Shown here piece by piece: positions 7,480 through 23,114 of a stretch of 64,000 nt of DNA. Positions within the stretch are counted from its first letter, which is position 1; each line of letters opens with the position of its first letter. The DNA is from Dokdonella sp. GTDB lineage: Bacteria; Pseudomonadota; Gammaproteobacteria; Xanthomonadales; Rhodanobacteraceae. The position numbers and the translations under genes were made by a program. The DNA lies in assembly GCF_017744955.1 (NCBI RefSeq), contig NZ_JAGIAG010000007.1:1-64000 (forward strand). The letters run 5' to 3'. Below the pieces are notes generated by a model, which had not been told where the DNA came from, did not search any database, and worked only from the letters and a program-made list of their open reading frames with translations.

Positions 7480-8787
7480 ATGCATCGACCCCTGATCGCC
7501 GCGGCTCTCGCGCTCGCCGGCACGGCCGCCGGCGCCGCCGACACCGCTGCGCAGCGCATCCAGCCGCTGCTGCCCGAGATCACCGCCTGGCGGCGCGACC
7601 TGCACGAGCATCCGGAGCTGTCCAACCGCGAGACGCGCACGTCGACATTCGTCGCCGCGGAATTGAAGAAGCTCGGCTACGACGTGCGCACCGGCATCGC
7701 CAAGACCGGCGTCGTCGGCGTGCTGAAGGGCGGCAAGCCGGGCCCTAAGCTGGCGATCCGCGCCGACATGGACGGCCTGCCGGTGACCGAGGAAGTCGAC
7801 CTGCCGTTCGCCTCGAAGGCGAAAGGCGAATACCTCGGCAAGCAGGTCGGCGTGATGCACGCCTGCGGCCACGACGCGCACGTCGCGATGACGCTCGGTG
7901 TCGCCGCGGCGCTGGCGAAGCTGCGCAAGGATCTGCCGGGCGAGGTCATGCTGGTGTTCCAGCCGGCCGAGGAAGGCGCGCCGCCGGGCGAGGAAGGCGG
8001 CGCGACGCTGATGGTCAAGGACGGCGTGTTCAAGGACTTCAAGCCGGACGCCGTATTCGGCATGCACGTGGTCAGCGCGCTGCCGGTCGGCACGGTCGCG
8101 CTGCGCCCGGGCGGCGCGATGGCCAGTTCCGACACCTTCCGCATCACCGTGCGCGGGCGCCAGAGCCACGGCGCGACGCCGTGGAAGGGCATCGATCCGA
8201 TCGTCACCGCGGCCGAGATCGTTACCGCCGCGCAGACCATCGTCAGCCGTCAGCTCGACATCAACAAGGAGCCGGCGGTGGTCACCTTCGGCATCTTCGA
8301 CGGCGGCCAGCGCTTCAACATCGTGCCCGACAAGGCCGAGCTTCAAGGCACCGTGCGCGCCTTCGACGACGGCATGCGCCAGCAGGCGCTGGCGAGCCTG
8401 AAGAACATCGCCGAGCACGTCGCCGCCGCGCACGGCGCGACGGTGGAGACGCAGATCCCGCTGTCGGCCGACAGCAGCAATCCGGTCAACTACAACGATC
8501 CGGCGCTGACCGCGCGCGTGCGCGCCAGTCTCGAGACCGCGCTCGGCAAGGACCATGTGCAGGAGGCCCAGCGCTGGACCGCGTCGGAGGATTTCCCGCA
8601 CCTCGGCCGCTCGATCGAGGTGCCGAGCGTGTATTTCTTTGTCGGGGCGACGCCGGCCGGGCAGGATCCCGCCACGGCGCCGTCGAACCATTCGCCGAAG
8701 TTCTTCCTCGACGAAGGCGCGCTGCCGGTCGGCAGCGCGGCGATGCTGCAGGCGGCGCTGGACTATCTCGGCTACGCGCCGGGTTGA
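7480..8787 (+). CDS. Exported M20D-family amidohydrolase/peptidase
   Basis: The predicted product is 435 residues from ATG 7480, with a signal peptide (about residues 1-20, LIAAALALAGTAAGA). An in-frame ATG at 7450 would add ten residues before it. Metal-site motifs typical of the M20 carboxypeptidase/hippurate-hydrolase family are clear: RADMDGLP (94-101), HACGHDAH (127-134, ligands C129 and H131) and QPAEEGA (161-167, general-base Glu region). A central segment with GRQSHGA is the dimerisation domain start. Family members remove N-acyl groups from amino acids or cleave short peptides. Export points to periplasmic or extracellular peptide or acyl-amino-acid processing. It stands alone between repeats, with no operon partner. 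Confidence 0.92.
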   Translation: MHRPLIAAALALAGTAAGAADTAAQRIQPLLPEITAWRRDLHEHPELSNRETRTSTFVAAELKKLGYDVRTGIAKTGVVGVLKGGKPGPKLAIRADMDGLPVTEEVDLPFASKAKGEYLGKQVGVMHACGHDAHVAMTLGVAAALAKLRKDLPGEVMLVFQPAEEGAPPGEEGGATLMVKDGVFKDFKPDAVFGMHVVSALPVGTVALRPGGAMASSDTFRITVRGRQSHGATPWKGIDPIVTAAEIVTAAQTIVSRQLDINKEPAVVTFGIFDGGQRFNIVPDKAELQGTVRAFDDGMRQQALASLKNIAEHVAAAHGATVETQIPLSADSSNPVNYNDPALTARVRASLETALGKDHVQEAQRWTASEDFPHLGRSIEVPSVYFFVGATPAGQDPATAPSNHSPKFFLDEGALPVGSAAMLQAALDYLGYAPG

Positions 8788-8829
8788 GACGAGCCTGCCG
8801 GACGGGGATCCCGAACACTTTCGCGTGGC

Positions 8830-8914
8830 GTCATTTCGCCGAAAGCGGGAATCCACGGGCGGTCGATCGCGCTGGAGAAGAATCCGAACGGATCCCCGCT
8901 TCCGCGGGGATGAC
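8830..8914. repeat. BIME-like paired REP, copy 1
   Basis: The left arm (8830-8854, GTCATTTCGCCGAAAGCGGG...) and right arm (8890-8914, ...CCCCGCTTCCGCGGGGATGAC) are each palindromic and inverted relative to one another. A spacer containing CTGGAGAAGAATCCGAACGG lies between. The same structure recurs at 29255-29338 and 34450-34533. It lies between two convergent genes and may act as a transcript 3' end. Confidence 0.8.
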
Positions 8915-8940
8915 GGCCTGCGGGATTTCCGAGGTTCCCA

Positions 8941-10725
8941 TCAAGCCGCCGACAAGCCGCGCGCGAACGCCTCCAGCCGCGGCAGCGCGTACTCGCAGCA
9001 GCGATCGACGATCGTATCGAGCTGCTTCCAGTCGAACAGGCCGACGCCGCTGACCGGCATGCGCAGATAGAGGTCTGCGCGCGCGGCGCGGGCGCGCACG
9101 CCGCTCTCGCTGGTCAGCACGGCGCTGGCGAACAGGATGTCGATCAGCGTGACCGGCGGGCGTACCGCCTGGTTCAGCAGCGCCTCCTGGTCCGGGCCTT
9201 CGATGCCGGGCGCGAGCAGGCTGCCGTCGGTGCTGACGTCGGAGGCGACGATCGGGCCGCGGCCGAGCTGCAGCATCACGTCGGTCGGCAGGCTGTTGGT
9301 GACGGCGCCGTCGACCAGCAGCTCACCGCGATAGGCGACCGGCGGCGAGAAGCCGGGCACCGACATGCTGGTGCCGACCCAGACCGCGAGCGGGCCGCTG
9401 TCGTGCACCATCGTGGTCGCGCGCGAGAGGTTCGTGCTGACCGCGAAGTACGGCAGGCGCAGTTCCTCGATGCGGCGCTCACCGAAGATCGCGCGCAGGT
9501 GCGCGAGGAACTTGCGTCCGCGGATCAGCGACACGCGCGGCAGCACGTAGTCGTTGAGATAGTTGTGCTCGATGAAGGTCTCGCGCGCGACGCGCTGCAT
9601 CTCGTAGCTGTCCGCGCCGCAGGCACGCAGCGCGGCGAAGAACGCGCCCATGCTGGTGCCGCCGGCGAGGTCGACCGGAATGCGCAGTTGTTCCAGCGCG
9701 CGCATCAGGCCGATGTGCGCGAACGCACGCGCGCCGCCGCCGCCGAGCACCAGGCCGAGCCCGCGTCCGCTGAGCTGGCGCGCGACGCTGGCGTAGTCGG
9801 CGGTGCTGGTCGGTTCCGGCTGCGGGCGCACGAAGTAGTGCGCCCGCGCGCCGCCGAGCCGGCGCCAGCCCTGCACGTCGCCCGCGGCGGCGTCGTCGGC
9901 ACGCAGGATCAGCAGCTCCACCGGCGTGCGCAGCGCGAGTTCGCGCAAGCGGGCGAGCAGCGCCGTGTCGCGCGCCGGTTCGGTGCTGTCGACCGCGATC
10001 AGGATGCGGTCGGCCTGGCGCAGGCAGCGTTCGGCCCAGACCGGATCGTCCTCGCGCGCGTACAGCAGCAAGGTATGGCCGGAATTCTCGATGCGGCCGA
10101 TCCAGGCCATGCGCTGCGCGTCGAACTCGATCTCGCGCAGCGGCGCGTGCGCGGCGCCGGCGCCGAACACCGCGTCGATGGTGTTGGCGCCGATCAGCTC
10201 GATCGGCGCGCCCGATTCGCTCAGCGCGCTTTGCAGGCGCTGCGCCAGGGCGGCGACGTCGAGGCTGCCGCCGCCGATCAGCGCCAAGGTCTGCCCGCCG
10301 CGCGCGGTGTCCTTGACCGCCTCGCGCTGGTTGCGGCGCATGCGCTGCACGATCGTGCGCGTCAGCGCCAGCAGCGCCGCCGGATAGGTTTGCAGGAATT
10401 CGATCAGCGGCACCCGCGGCAGGCGCAGCAGCAGGCTGTCGCGCAGCGCCTGCACCTCGGCGGAGTGCGGTTCGCCGGAGAGCAGGCTGATCTCGCCGGC
10501 CGGCTCCAGCCGGCCGATGTCGCCGGCGATGCTGCCGTCCGGCAGGCGCGCGCGCAGCCGGCCGAGCGCGACCAGGTACAGGTGCTCGGCTGGCTGGCCG
10601 ACGCCGAACAGAGTATCGCCGCCGCGCAGCTCCAGCGGTTCGCACAGCGCCGCCAGCTGTTGCAGCGCCTGCGGCGGCAGGCCCGCGAACAGACGGCATT
10701 GGGCAAGGATGGCACCGGCGTCCAT
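8941..10725 (-). CDS. Patatin-like phospholipase with N-terminal cyclic-nucleotide-binding domain
   Basis: The predicted product is 594 residues. Residues about 5-125 form a CRP-type cNMP-binding domain, and a linker domain spans about 145-300. The patatin domain begins with the oxyanion loop GGGGARAF (328-335), has the nucleophile motif GTSMG (356-360, Ser358) and the dyad Asp in DGA (Asp472). This matches the neuropathy-target-esterase-like bacterial lysophospholipases. The family hydrolyses acyl chains from phospholipids or lysophospholipids at the inner membrane. No signal peptide or clear membrane anchor is seen. The gene is divergent from the secreted beta-helix gene at 10954, with a short palindrome in the shared upstream region. 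Whether the binding domain actually binds a nucleotide cannot be judged. Confidence 0.92.
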   Translation of the reverse strand: MDAGAILAQCRLFAGLPPQALQQLAALCEPLELRGGDTLFGVGQPAEHLYLVALGRLRARLPDGSIAGDIGRLEPAGEISLLSGEPHSAEVQALRDSLLLRLPRVPLIEFLQTYPAALLALTRTIVQRMRRNQREAVKDTARGGQTLALIGGGSLDVAALAQRLQSALSESGAPIELIGANTIDAVFGAGAAHAPLREIEFDAQRMAWIGRIENSGHTLLLYAREDDPVWAERCLRQADRILIAVDSTEPARDTALLARLRELALRTPVELLILRADDAAAGDVQGWRRLGGARAHYFVRPQPEPTSTADYASVARQLSGRGLGLVLGGGGARAFAHIGLMRALEQLRIPVDLAGGTSMGAFFAALRACGADSYEMQRVARETFIEHNYLNDYVLPRVSLIRGRKFLAHLRAIFGERRIEELRLPYFAVSTNLSRATTMVHDSGPLAVWVGTSMSVPGFSPPVAYRGELLVDGAVTNSLPTDVMLQLGRGPIVASDVSTDGSLLAPGIEGPDQEALLNQAVRPPVTLIDILFASAVLTSESGVRARAARADLYLRMPVSGVGLFDWKQLDTIVDRCCEYALPRLEAFARGLSAA

Positions 10726-10900
10726 TCGCGCTCCGCGTCGTGTCGCGGCGACGGCGCCGGAGTCCGGCGCTTGCCGCGTTGCGTTGCAGATTCGGTCTCG
10801 CGGCGGCGGGTTTCAAGGGGTGGCGTGCGCCGGCCGCTCGCGATGGCGCGAACGCGATGATCCTCGGCGCCGCCGTCCTGCGCGTTACGGGATGACCGAG

Positions 10901-10917
10901 GGCTCCGGTCCGGAGCC
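10901..10917. promoter_or_regulatory. 17-bp palindrome in divergent intergenic region
   Basis: GGCTCCGG-T-CCGGAGCC is a perfect palindrome 36 bp before the ATG at 10954 and 175 bp from the start of the divergent phospholipase gene. It could be an operator or part of a 5' leader hairpin. No known regulator site is recognised. Confidence 0.35.
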
Positions 10918-10953
10918 TTCGGCGCAACACCCGTATCGATCGCAGGGGAAGAC

Positions 10954-15075
<4,122 letters not shown>

Positions 15076-15082
15076 GGGGGTG

Positions 15083-15120
15083 CCGCCCCGCAGCGGCGCG
15101 ACCGCTGCGGGGCGGATTTT
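15083..15120 (+). terminator. Strong intrinsic terminator
   Basis: A perfect 14-bp GC-rich stem (15083-15096 with 15102-15115) and a 5-nt loop are followed by ATTTTTCT. It lies 8 nt past the stop of the secreted beta-helix gene and insulates it from the convergent kinase gene. Confidence 0.92.
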
Positions 15121-15159
15121 TCTCCACGCGAGAGCGCGGCGACGGTGGCGGCGTCTGCA

Positions 15160-15258
15160 AGAATGGTTTCTCGCAGAGACGCAGAGAACGCAGAGAAAGA
15201 CGAAAAAGAAGAACGGATTTTTCTCTGCGTACTCTGCGTCTCCGCGAGCAATTCTTCT
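15160..15258. repeat. GCAGAGACGCAGAG-type inverted repeat
   Basis: The left arm around TCTCGCAGAGACGCAGAG (15170-15198) pairs with the right arm around CTCTGCGTCTCCGCGAG (15220-15247). An outer GAATGG/AATTCTTC match extends it. It lies in the convergent intergenic region, just past the stop of the minus-strand kinase gene, and may serve as its transcript end. Confidence 0.7.
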
Positions 15259-15273
15259 TCGCCTTGTTTTCCT

Positions 15274-18087
15274 TCAGCGCCGCACAGGCAGCAGGCGCCG
15301 GAACGCCGAGTCCGCCGGATAGGCGCGTTCGAGCCGTTCGCCGAACTCGCGCTGCAGCGCCTCGGCGCGATCGTGCTCGCCGGCGGCGCGCAGCGCGTTC
15401 GCATACGCCAGCGCGTAGCGCGCGGTGCGCGGATGCTGGGCACCGACGTCGTGCAAGGTCAGTTCGTAGGCGGTCTGTTCGAAGCGCAGCGCGTCGGCCG
15501 CGTTTCCGCGCGCGCGCTGGATCGCCGCGCGCGTGGCGGCGGCGCGCGCATGCATTTCCGATTCGATGCGGCCTCCGACCGCCTCGACCTGGTCGAGCAG
15601 GGATTCCGCCTCCGGATACTGCTGATGCGCCACGTGCCAGCGCGCGAGCGGCAGGCGCGCATAGGCCAGTCCGACGGCGTCCTCGTGCGGCGTGCTGCGC
15701 GCAGCGACGACCGCTTCCAGCAGCGTGCGCGCCTCGGCATCGGCCCGGCCCGACTCGATCAAGGCCATCGCCAGGTCCACGCGCAGCACGGGCAGGCGAT
15801 CGTTGTCTTTCCCGCCCACGGCCGCCTCGTAGAGGGTCAGCGCCTTGCGCAGCGACAGCACGGCGGCGTCGAACTCGCCGAGCAGGTACTTCAACCAGCC
15901 GGCATTGAACATCGCCAGCGCGTACTGCGTGCTCTGCGCGCCGTTGCGGCGCAGGATCACCGGCGTTCCCTCGTCCAGCGCGGCGGCGGCTTCGTCGAAC
16001 AGGCCGCGCTCGGCCAGCGTCTCGGCGGAGGTGACGAGGTCCATCGCGAACGCGGCGCTGTCCGGACCGAACAGTTCGCGCGTGAGCGCGACGCGCTCGC
16101 GATTGGTCGCCATGCCCATGATGTAGTCGCCGCGGTAGAACAGCACGTTCTCGTACTGCCTGAGCGCGAGGCGGTAGTCGTTCGTGCGCGTCGCGCCCGC
16201 GCCGGCGTACAACGACAGGGCGCGCTCGCAGAACGGCAGCGCCTCGGCCTGCTTGCCGCTGCTGGACGTGACGCCGCAAATGTCGAGCAGGCTCTGCGCG
16301 ATCGCCAATGGGGAGTCGTGCGTGGCTTCGCGCATGGCCAGCGCCTGCCGCGCCGCGGTCATCGCCTGCGGCCCTTTGCCGGCGGCGTCGAGCGCCTGCG
16401 CGAGCGTGCCGTAGGCGTCGGCCAGCAGCGGCGTAGCGCCGTCGGCGTGCGCCAGGACCAGGTCGAGCGCGCGCTGCGCGGCATGTTCGGCTTCGTCGGA
16501 CGAACCTCTCACCGCCAGGATGCCGCGGGCCTTCGCCCGCAGGCTGCGCGCGGCCGCCAGCGGGTCGGCGACGGCCGGGTCGAGCGCGAGCTGCGCCGCT
16601 TCCTCGAGCAGCGGGGCGCCGGCGTTGCCTTCGTTGATGCCGCGATAGGCATTGCCGAGCGCGTCGAGCAGGCGCGCGCGCACGCGTGGCTGGCCGGCGA
16701 GTTCCTCGTTGACGCGCGCGCGGCCCTGATCGAGCACCTCCCTCGCGCTGAAATCGTGCCGGCCGGACCGGGTCGGATCGGACAGGGCGAAGGTCGAGAT
16801 CAGGAATTCGGTCACCCGATCGGAGACCGCGGCCTGCATGCGCGCCTCGCGTTCGGCAAGCCAGGTGCGCCAGGTGAAGCCGCTGGCCAGCGCGACGAAC
16901 AAGGCCGCCGCGGCGAGCGGCCAGCGGTTGCGCTGCACGAAGCGTTGCGCGCGATACATCCACTCGCCGCGGCGCGCGAGCACCGGGCGCGCGTCGAGGA
17001 AGCGCTGCAGGTCCTCGGCGAACTCGCGCACCGAGGCGTAGCGCTGAACGGGCTCGCGGCGCAGCGCCTTCAGCACGATCGCGTCGACGTCGGCCGGGAT
17101 GCGCCGCGCGCCGGCGCGCGGCGCGGGCGCGTGCGGCGCCGCTTCGGCGACGCGCTGGAGCTGCTGGCTCGGCGGCGCGATCTCGCCGGAGACGATCGCG
17201 TTCGAGCGCGCGTGGTCGGAAGCGAGATGCTCGAACGGCCGCACGCCGGCGACCAGCTCGTACAGCACCACGCCGAGCGAGTAGACGTCGGTGGCGGTGC
17301 CGAGCGCTGCGCCTTCGACCTGTTCCGGGCTGGCGTAGGCCAAGGTCATCGCGCGTGTCGCCAGCGTCGCGGTGGCGTCGGCGTCGATCAGCCGCGCGAT
17401 GCCGAAGTCGAGCAGCTTCGGCTCGCCGTCGGCGCCGACCAGGATGTTGGCCGGCTTGAGGTCGCGATGGATGACCAGGCGCTCGTGCGCATGGGACACC
17501 GCGGCGCAGACCTTCAGGAACAAGCCGATGCGCGCGCGCAGGTCGAGTCCGCGCGTGCCGCACCAGCGGTCGATGCGCTCGCCGTCGACGTACTCCATCG
17601 CCAGGAACGGTTCGCCGTCGGCGTCGTCGCCGGCGTCGACGAGGTGCGCGATGTTGGGATGGTTGAGCGAGGCGAGGATGCGCTGCTCCTCGAGGAAGCG
17701 TGCCTGCTGCGAGGTCGCGCCGGCGCGCAGGCGCTTCAGCGCGACGCGCTGCACGGCGCTGCCGAGGCGGCGCTCGGCCAGCCACACCGCGCCCATGCCG
17801 CCTTCGCCGATGCGTTCGAGCAGACGATAGCTGCCCGGCGTGCCGGACTGGATGCGCAGGTCGGCGGCGAAGCGGCCGGCGACTTCGGCGACGCGCTGGT
17901 CGAGGCCGTCGTCGGGCGCGATGTCCTCGGCGGTGCGGATCAGCCATTCGGTTTCGCGGCGCAGCGCCGTGTCGCCGCCGCAGAGCACATCCAGCCGTGC
18001 CGCACGTTCCGCGTCCGGCAGTTCCAGCACCCCATGCGCGATCGTCAGGGCCTGCGCGTAGCGTCGGTCCTCGGCGGACGCGCTCAA
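15274..18087 (-). CDS. Membrane Ser/Thr protein kinase with TPR sensor region
   Basis: The predicted product is 937 residues if it starts at TTG 18087, which overlaps the TGA stop of the upstream sigma-factor gene (TTGA) and implies translational coupling. The long open frame before it is a shadow of the sigma gene. The kinase domain is complete: GEGGMGAV loop (94-101), Lys118, HRDLKPAN (207-214, Asp209), DFG (227-229) and ASPE. A single membrane segment lies at about 388-405. The remaining 530 residues are TPR-like helical pairs, predicted to be on the other side of the membrane. Such PknB-type kinases with TPR ectodomains are commonly paired with ECF sigma factors. The likely partner is the adjacent sigma factor. 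The input signal is unknown. Confidence 0.92.
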   Translation of the reverse strand: MSASAEDRRYAQALTIAHGVLELPDAERAARLDVLCGGDTALRRETEWLIRTAEDIAPDDGLDQRVAEVAGRFAADLRIQSGTPGSYRLLERIGEGGMGAVWLAERRLGSAVQRVALKRLRAGATSQQARFLEEQRILASLNHPNIAHLVDAGDDADGEPFLAMEYVDGERIDRWCGTRGLDLRARIGLFLKVCAAVSHAHERLVIHRDLKPANILVGADGEPKLLDFGIARLIDADATATLATRAMTLAYASPEQVEGAALGTATDVYSLGVVLYELVAGVRPFEHLASDHARSNAIVSGEIAPPSQQLQRVAEAAPHAPAPRAGARRIPADVDAIVLKALRREPVQRYASVREFAEDLQRFLDARPVLARRGEWMYRAQRFVQRNRWPLAAAALFVALASGFTWRTWLAEREARMQAAVSDRVTEFLISTFALSDPTRSGRHDFSAREVLDQGRARVNEELAGQPRVRARLLDALGNAYRGINEGNAGAPLLEEAAQLALDPAVADPLAAARSLRAKARGILAVRGSSDEAEHAAQRALDLVLAHADGATPLLADAYGTLAQALDAAGKGPQAMTAARQALAMREATHDSPLAIAQSLLDICGVTSSSGKQAEALPFCERALSLYAGAGATRTNDYRLALRQYENVLFYRGDYIMGMATNRERVALTRELFGPDSAAFAMDLVTSAETLAERGLFDEAAAALDEGTPVILRRNGAQSTQYALAMFNAGWLKYLLGEFDAAVLSLRKALTLYEAAVGGKDNDRLPVLRVDLAMALIESGRADAEARTLLEAVVAARSTPHEDAVGLAYARLPLARWHVAHQQYPEAESLLDQVEAVGGRIESEMHARAAATRAAIQRARGNAADALRFEQTAYELTLHDVGAQHPRTARYALAYANALRAAGEHDRAEALQREFGERLERAYPADSAFRRLLPVRR

Positions 18088-18644
18088 GCGAGCTCCCGCT
18101 GCAGCCAGGCGCGCGCCATGCGCCAGTCGCGCACGACGGTGGGGCGGGCGACGTCGAGCAGATCGGCGATCTGTTCCAGTTCGAGACCGGCGAAGAACTT
18201 CATGTCGACCACCTTCGCCTGTCGCGGACTGACCGTGGCGAGGCGGTCGAGCAGCAGGTCGAGGCCGATCAGGTCGACGCCGGCGGCGCCTTCGAGGTCG
18301 ATCTCCTCGATCGACACGCGCTCTTCCGAGGTCGGGCGCTTCTTCGCCAGATGCCGGCGCGCGTGGTCGACCAGCACGCGCCGCATCGCGCGCGCGGCGA
18401 TCGCGGCGAAGTGCGCACGATTCTCGAACCGCGTGTCGCCGTGGCCGATCAGGCGTGCGAAGGCCTCGTTGACCAGCGCGGTCGTCTGCAAGGTGTGCCC
18501 GGCGCGCTCGCGCGCCAGTTCGCGCGAGGCGATCGACTTCAGTTCCTCGTAGACCAGAGGGGTCAGGCGGTCGAGCGCGGCGTCGTCGCCCTGCGACCAG
18601 CGCAGGAGCAGGCGCGTCACGTCGCTGTCGGCGGAGGCGGTCAT
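18084..18644 (-). CDS. ECF-type RNA polymerase sigma factor (TIGR02999/Sig-70_X6-like), module 1
   Basis: The predicted product is 186 residues from ATG 18644, preceded by AGGGAACCTCG. An ATG at 18698 would add 18 poorly conserved residues. Region 2 includes LTPLVYEELKSIASREL and HTLQTTALVNEAF, with an ARRAMRRVLVDHARRH-type core-binding helix. Region 4 is a helix-turn-helix with LELEQIADLLDVARPTVVRDWRMAR. This matches the TIGR02999 group (Pfam ECF sigma factor). It overlaps the kinase gene that follows and is divergent, over 87 bp, from a second sigma factor of the same group. Target promoters cannot be deduced. No anti-sigma factor is encoded nearby, in line with control by a kinase. Confidence 0.92.
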   Translation of the reverse strand: MTASADSDVTRLLLRWSQGDDAALDRLTPLVYEELKSIASRELARERAGHTLQTTALVNEAFARLIGHGDTRFENRAHFAAIAARAMRRVLVDHARRHLAKKRPTSEERVSIEEIDLEGAAGVDLIGLDLLLDRLATVSPRQAKVVDMKFFAGLELEQIADLLDVARPTVVRDWRMARAWLQRELA

Positions 18645-18679
18645 CGAGGTTCCCTGTTCCGCCGCGAGCATAGCAAGGT

Positions 18680-18707
18680 TTGCCGCGCGATCCGGCATGG
18701 CTACACT
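18680..18707 (+). promoter_or_regulatory. Candidate promoter of the second sigma-factor gene
   Basis: TTGCCG (18680-18685), a 16-nt spacer and TACACT (18702-18707) lie 25 bp before the GTG start at 18732. The match to a sigma-70 promoter is fair. It lies in the 87-bp region shared with the divergent sigma gene. Confidence 0.35.
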
Positions 18708-18731
18708 GCCGCGTCGAGAGGGAGGATCGAC

Positions 18732-19280
18732 GTGTCCGAATCATCCGTACCCGTCCGTGCCGAGCCGCCGACGTCGTCGTCGGCCGCGAACGAGCTGTTC
18801 GAGACCCTGTACGGGCGGTTGAAGCGGCTCGCCAGCCGCCAGCTCGCCGCCGGCGGGCACGCCACGCTCGATCCGACCGTGTTGGTGCACGATCTTTATC
18901 TGCGCATCGGCGCGAAATCCGAGCTCGCGTTCGCGCATCCCGCGCAGTTCTTCACCTACGCCGCGCAGGCGATGCGCCACCTGCTGTGCGACCGCGCGCG
19001 CGTGCGGATGAGCCAGCGCGCCGGCGGCGACTGGGTGCGCGTCACGCTGACCGCCAGCGACGAGCGTCTCGTGCTCGACAGCGCGGCGCAGGCGCTGGCG
19101 CTCGATCGAGGCTTGCGCCGGCTCGCCGAAGAAGACGCGCGCGCGGCGCAGGTGGTCGAACTGATCTACTTCGGCGGCCTGACGCTGGAGCAGGTCGCGC
19201 AGATGCTCGGCCTCGCGCGCCGCACGATCGACCGCGACTGGCAGTTCGCGCGCGCGTTCCTGCGCACCGATCTGGAGTAG
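18732..19280 (+). CDS. ECF-type RNA polymerase sigma factor (TIGR02999-like), module 2
   Basis: The predicted product is 182 residues from GTG 18732, with a strong GAGGGAGGA site 6 nt upstream. The frame is open far upstream only as a shadow. Region 2 shows LFETLYGRLKRLASRQL and DPTVLVHDLYLRIG. A MRHLLCDRARVRMSQRAGG helix follows, and region 4 has GLTLEQVAQMLGLARRTIDRDWQFARAFL. It belongs to the same sub-family as the divergent sigma factor but is clearly a distinct paralogue. Its kinase partner starts 49 bp downstream on the same strand. The mirror-image arrangement with module 1 suggests duplication and inversion, or selection for shared control. Confidence 0.92.
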   Translation: MSESSVPVRAEPPTSSSAANELFETLYGRLKRLASRQLAAGGHATLDPTVLVHDLYLRIGAKSELAFAHPAQFFTYAAQAMRHLLCDRARVRMSQRAGGDWVRVTLTASDERLVLDSAAQALALDRGLRRLAEEDARAAQVVELIYFGGLTLEQVAQMLGLARRTIDRDWQFARAFLRTDLE

Positions 19281-19329
19281 GCGCCGGCGCGTACGTCGCA
19301 ACCGGCCGCGCGCGGCCGTTTCCCGGGTC

Positions 19330-22119
<2,790 letters not shown>

Positions 22120-22307
22120 CGAGTCCTTCCCGGCGCCGTCGCCGGTACCGTCGAAGGGTTCTTCGCCCACGCCGACGATTCGACGCACGATGGCTTCGAC
22201 GGCGAGCCGCGCCTCCGCACGCCGGGCATTCGCCTGTCGCAAAGCCCATCGTTCCTTCGTTGTTCCTCGATGCCGGCGCCGTGTCCGGCATCACGAGGAA
22301 ATCCATC

Positions 22308-22934
22308 ATGCGTCCATCGCTGCGCACTCGCGCGCTTCGTCTTTCAGCCCTGCTGGCGGCCTTCGCCGGCGTCGCTCTTGCTGAGCCGCCCAACCTCGTC
22401 GCCAACGGCGATTTCGATCGCAGCCTCGAGGACTGGGAACGTCTCGGCGCAGTCGCCGATTCGCTCTGGTCGGGCGAGGACGTCGATCTCGATCCGGCAT
22501 CCGGCTCGATCTGGGTCAGGAACCGGTTGCTCCAGCCGGAGTTCCTGGTGGTGCGGCGCCAATGCATCGCGCTCGCCGAGCCGTCGCATGCTTATCTCGT
22601 CGGCGCGAGCCTGCAGATCGACTTGAAATCGGTGCCCGGAAGCGGCGTGTTCGCCGATTTCCGCTTCTACGAGAACGCCGATTGCAGCGGTTCGAGCAAC
22701 GGCGATGCCGTCGTCGCGGAGGCGCCGGGCTGGAGCTTGCGGACGATGACGTTTCGGCCGGAAGACTTGTGGTTCGACGCCGGATCGCTGGAAGTGACGC
22801 TCGGCGCCTTCAAGAACGAGCGGAGCGAAGGCCAGGCCAGCGGCTACGTCGACGCGGTCTTCGCGTATGCCGACGGCCTGATGCGCGACGGTTTCGACGG
22901 CGGCCGGGAACCGGACCGGTCGGATCAGCCGTGA
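22308..22934 (+). CDS. Small secreted protein with carbohydrate-binding-like fold and C-terminal GFD motif
   Basis: The predicted product is 208 residues from ATG 22308, with GAGGAA about 10 nt upstream. The signal peptide ends near GVALA (about residue 25). The mature protein starts NLVANGDFDRSLEDWE, a common opening of galactose-binding-like/CBM modules. The domain ends in a SGYVDAVFAYADG strand. A LMRDGFDGG motif then lies 10-16 residues from the C terminus. It is not a known enzyme. It lies downstream of the module-2 kinase and upstream of a beta-helix GFD protein. Binding of a glycan is suggested by fold only. Confidence 0.72.
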   Translation: MRPSLRTRALRLSALLAAFAGVALAEPPNLVANGDFDRSLEDWERLGAVADSLWSGEDVDLDPASGSIWVRNRLLQPEFLVVRRQCIALAEPSHAYLVGASLQIDLKSVPGSGVFADFRFYENADCSGSSNGDAVVAEAPGWSLRTMTFRPEDLWFDAGSLEVTLGAFKNERSEGQASGYVDAVFAYADGLMRDGFDGGREPDRSDQP

Positions 22935-23114
22935 CGCGGGCGGGTGCCGTCGCGACACGCGGTCCGTCCGTCACCTCGGCGGCGGATTCGCGTCGGTGCT
23001 TCGCGCGACTGCCTTCCCGTTTCGCCGACGACGAGAGCGCGTGTCGCAATCTGCGCCCTGCGTCCGTTATCCGGGCAAGACGGCATTCGGCCGCTTGCAT
23101 CGAGGAACGAAGAC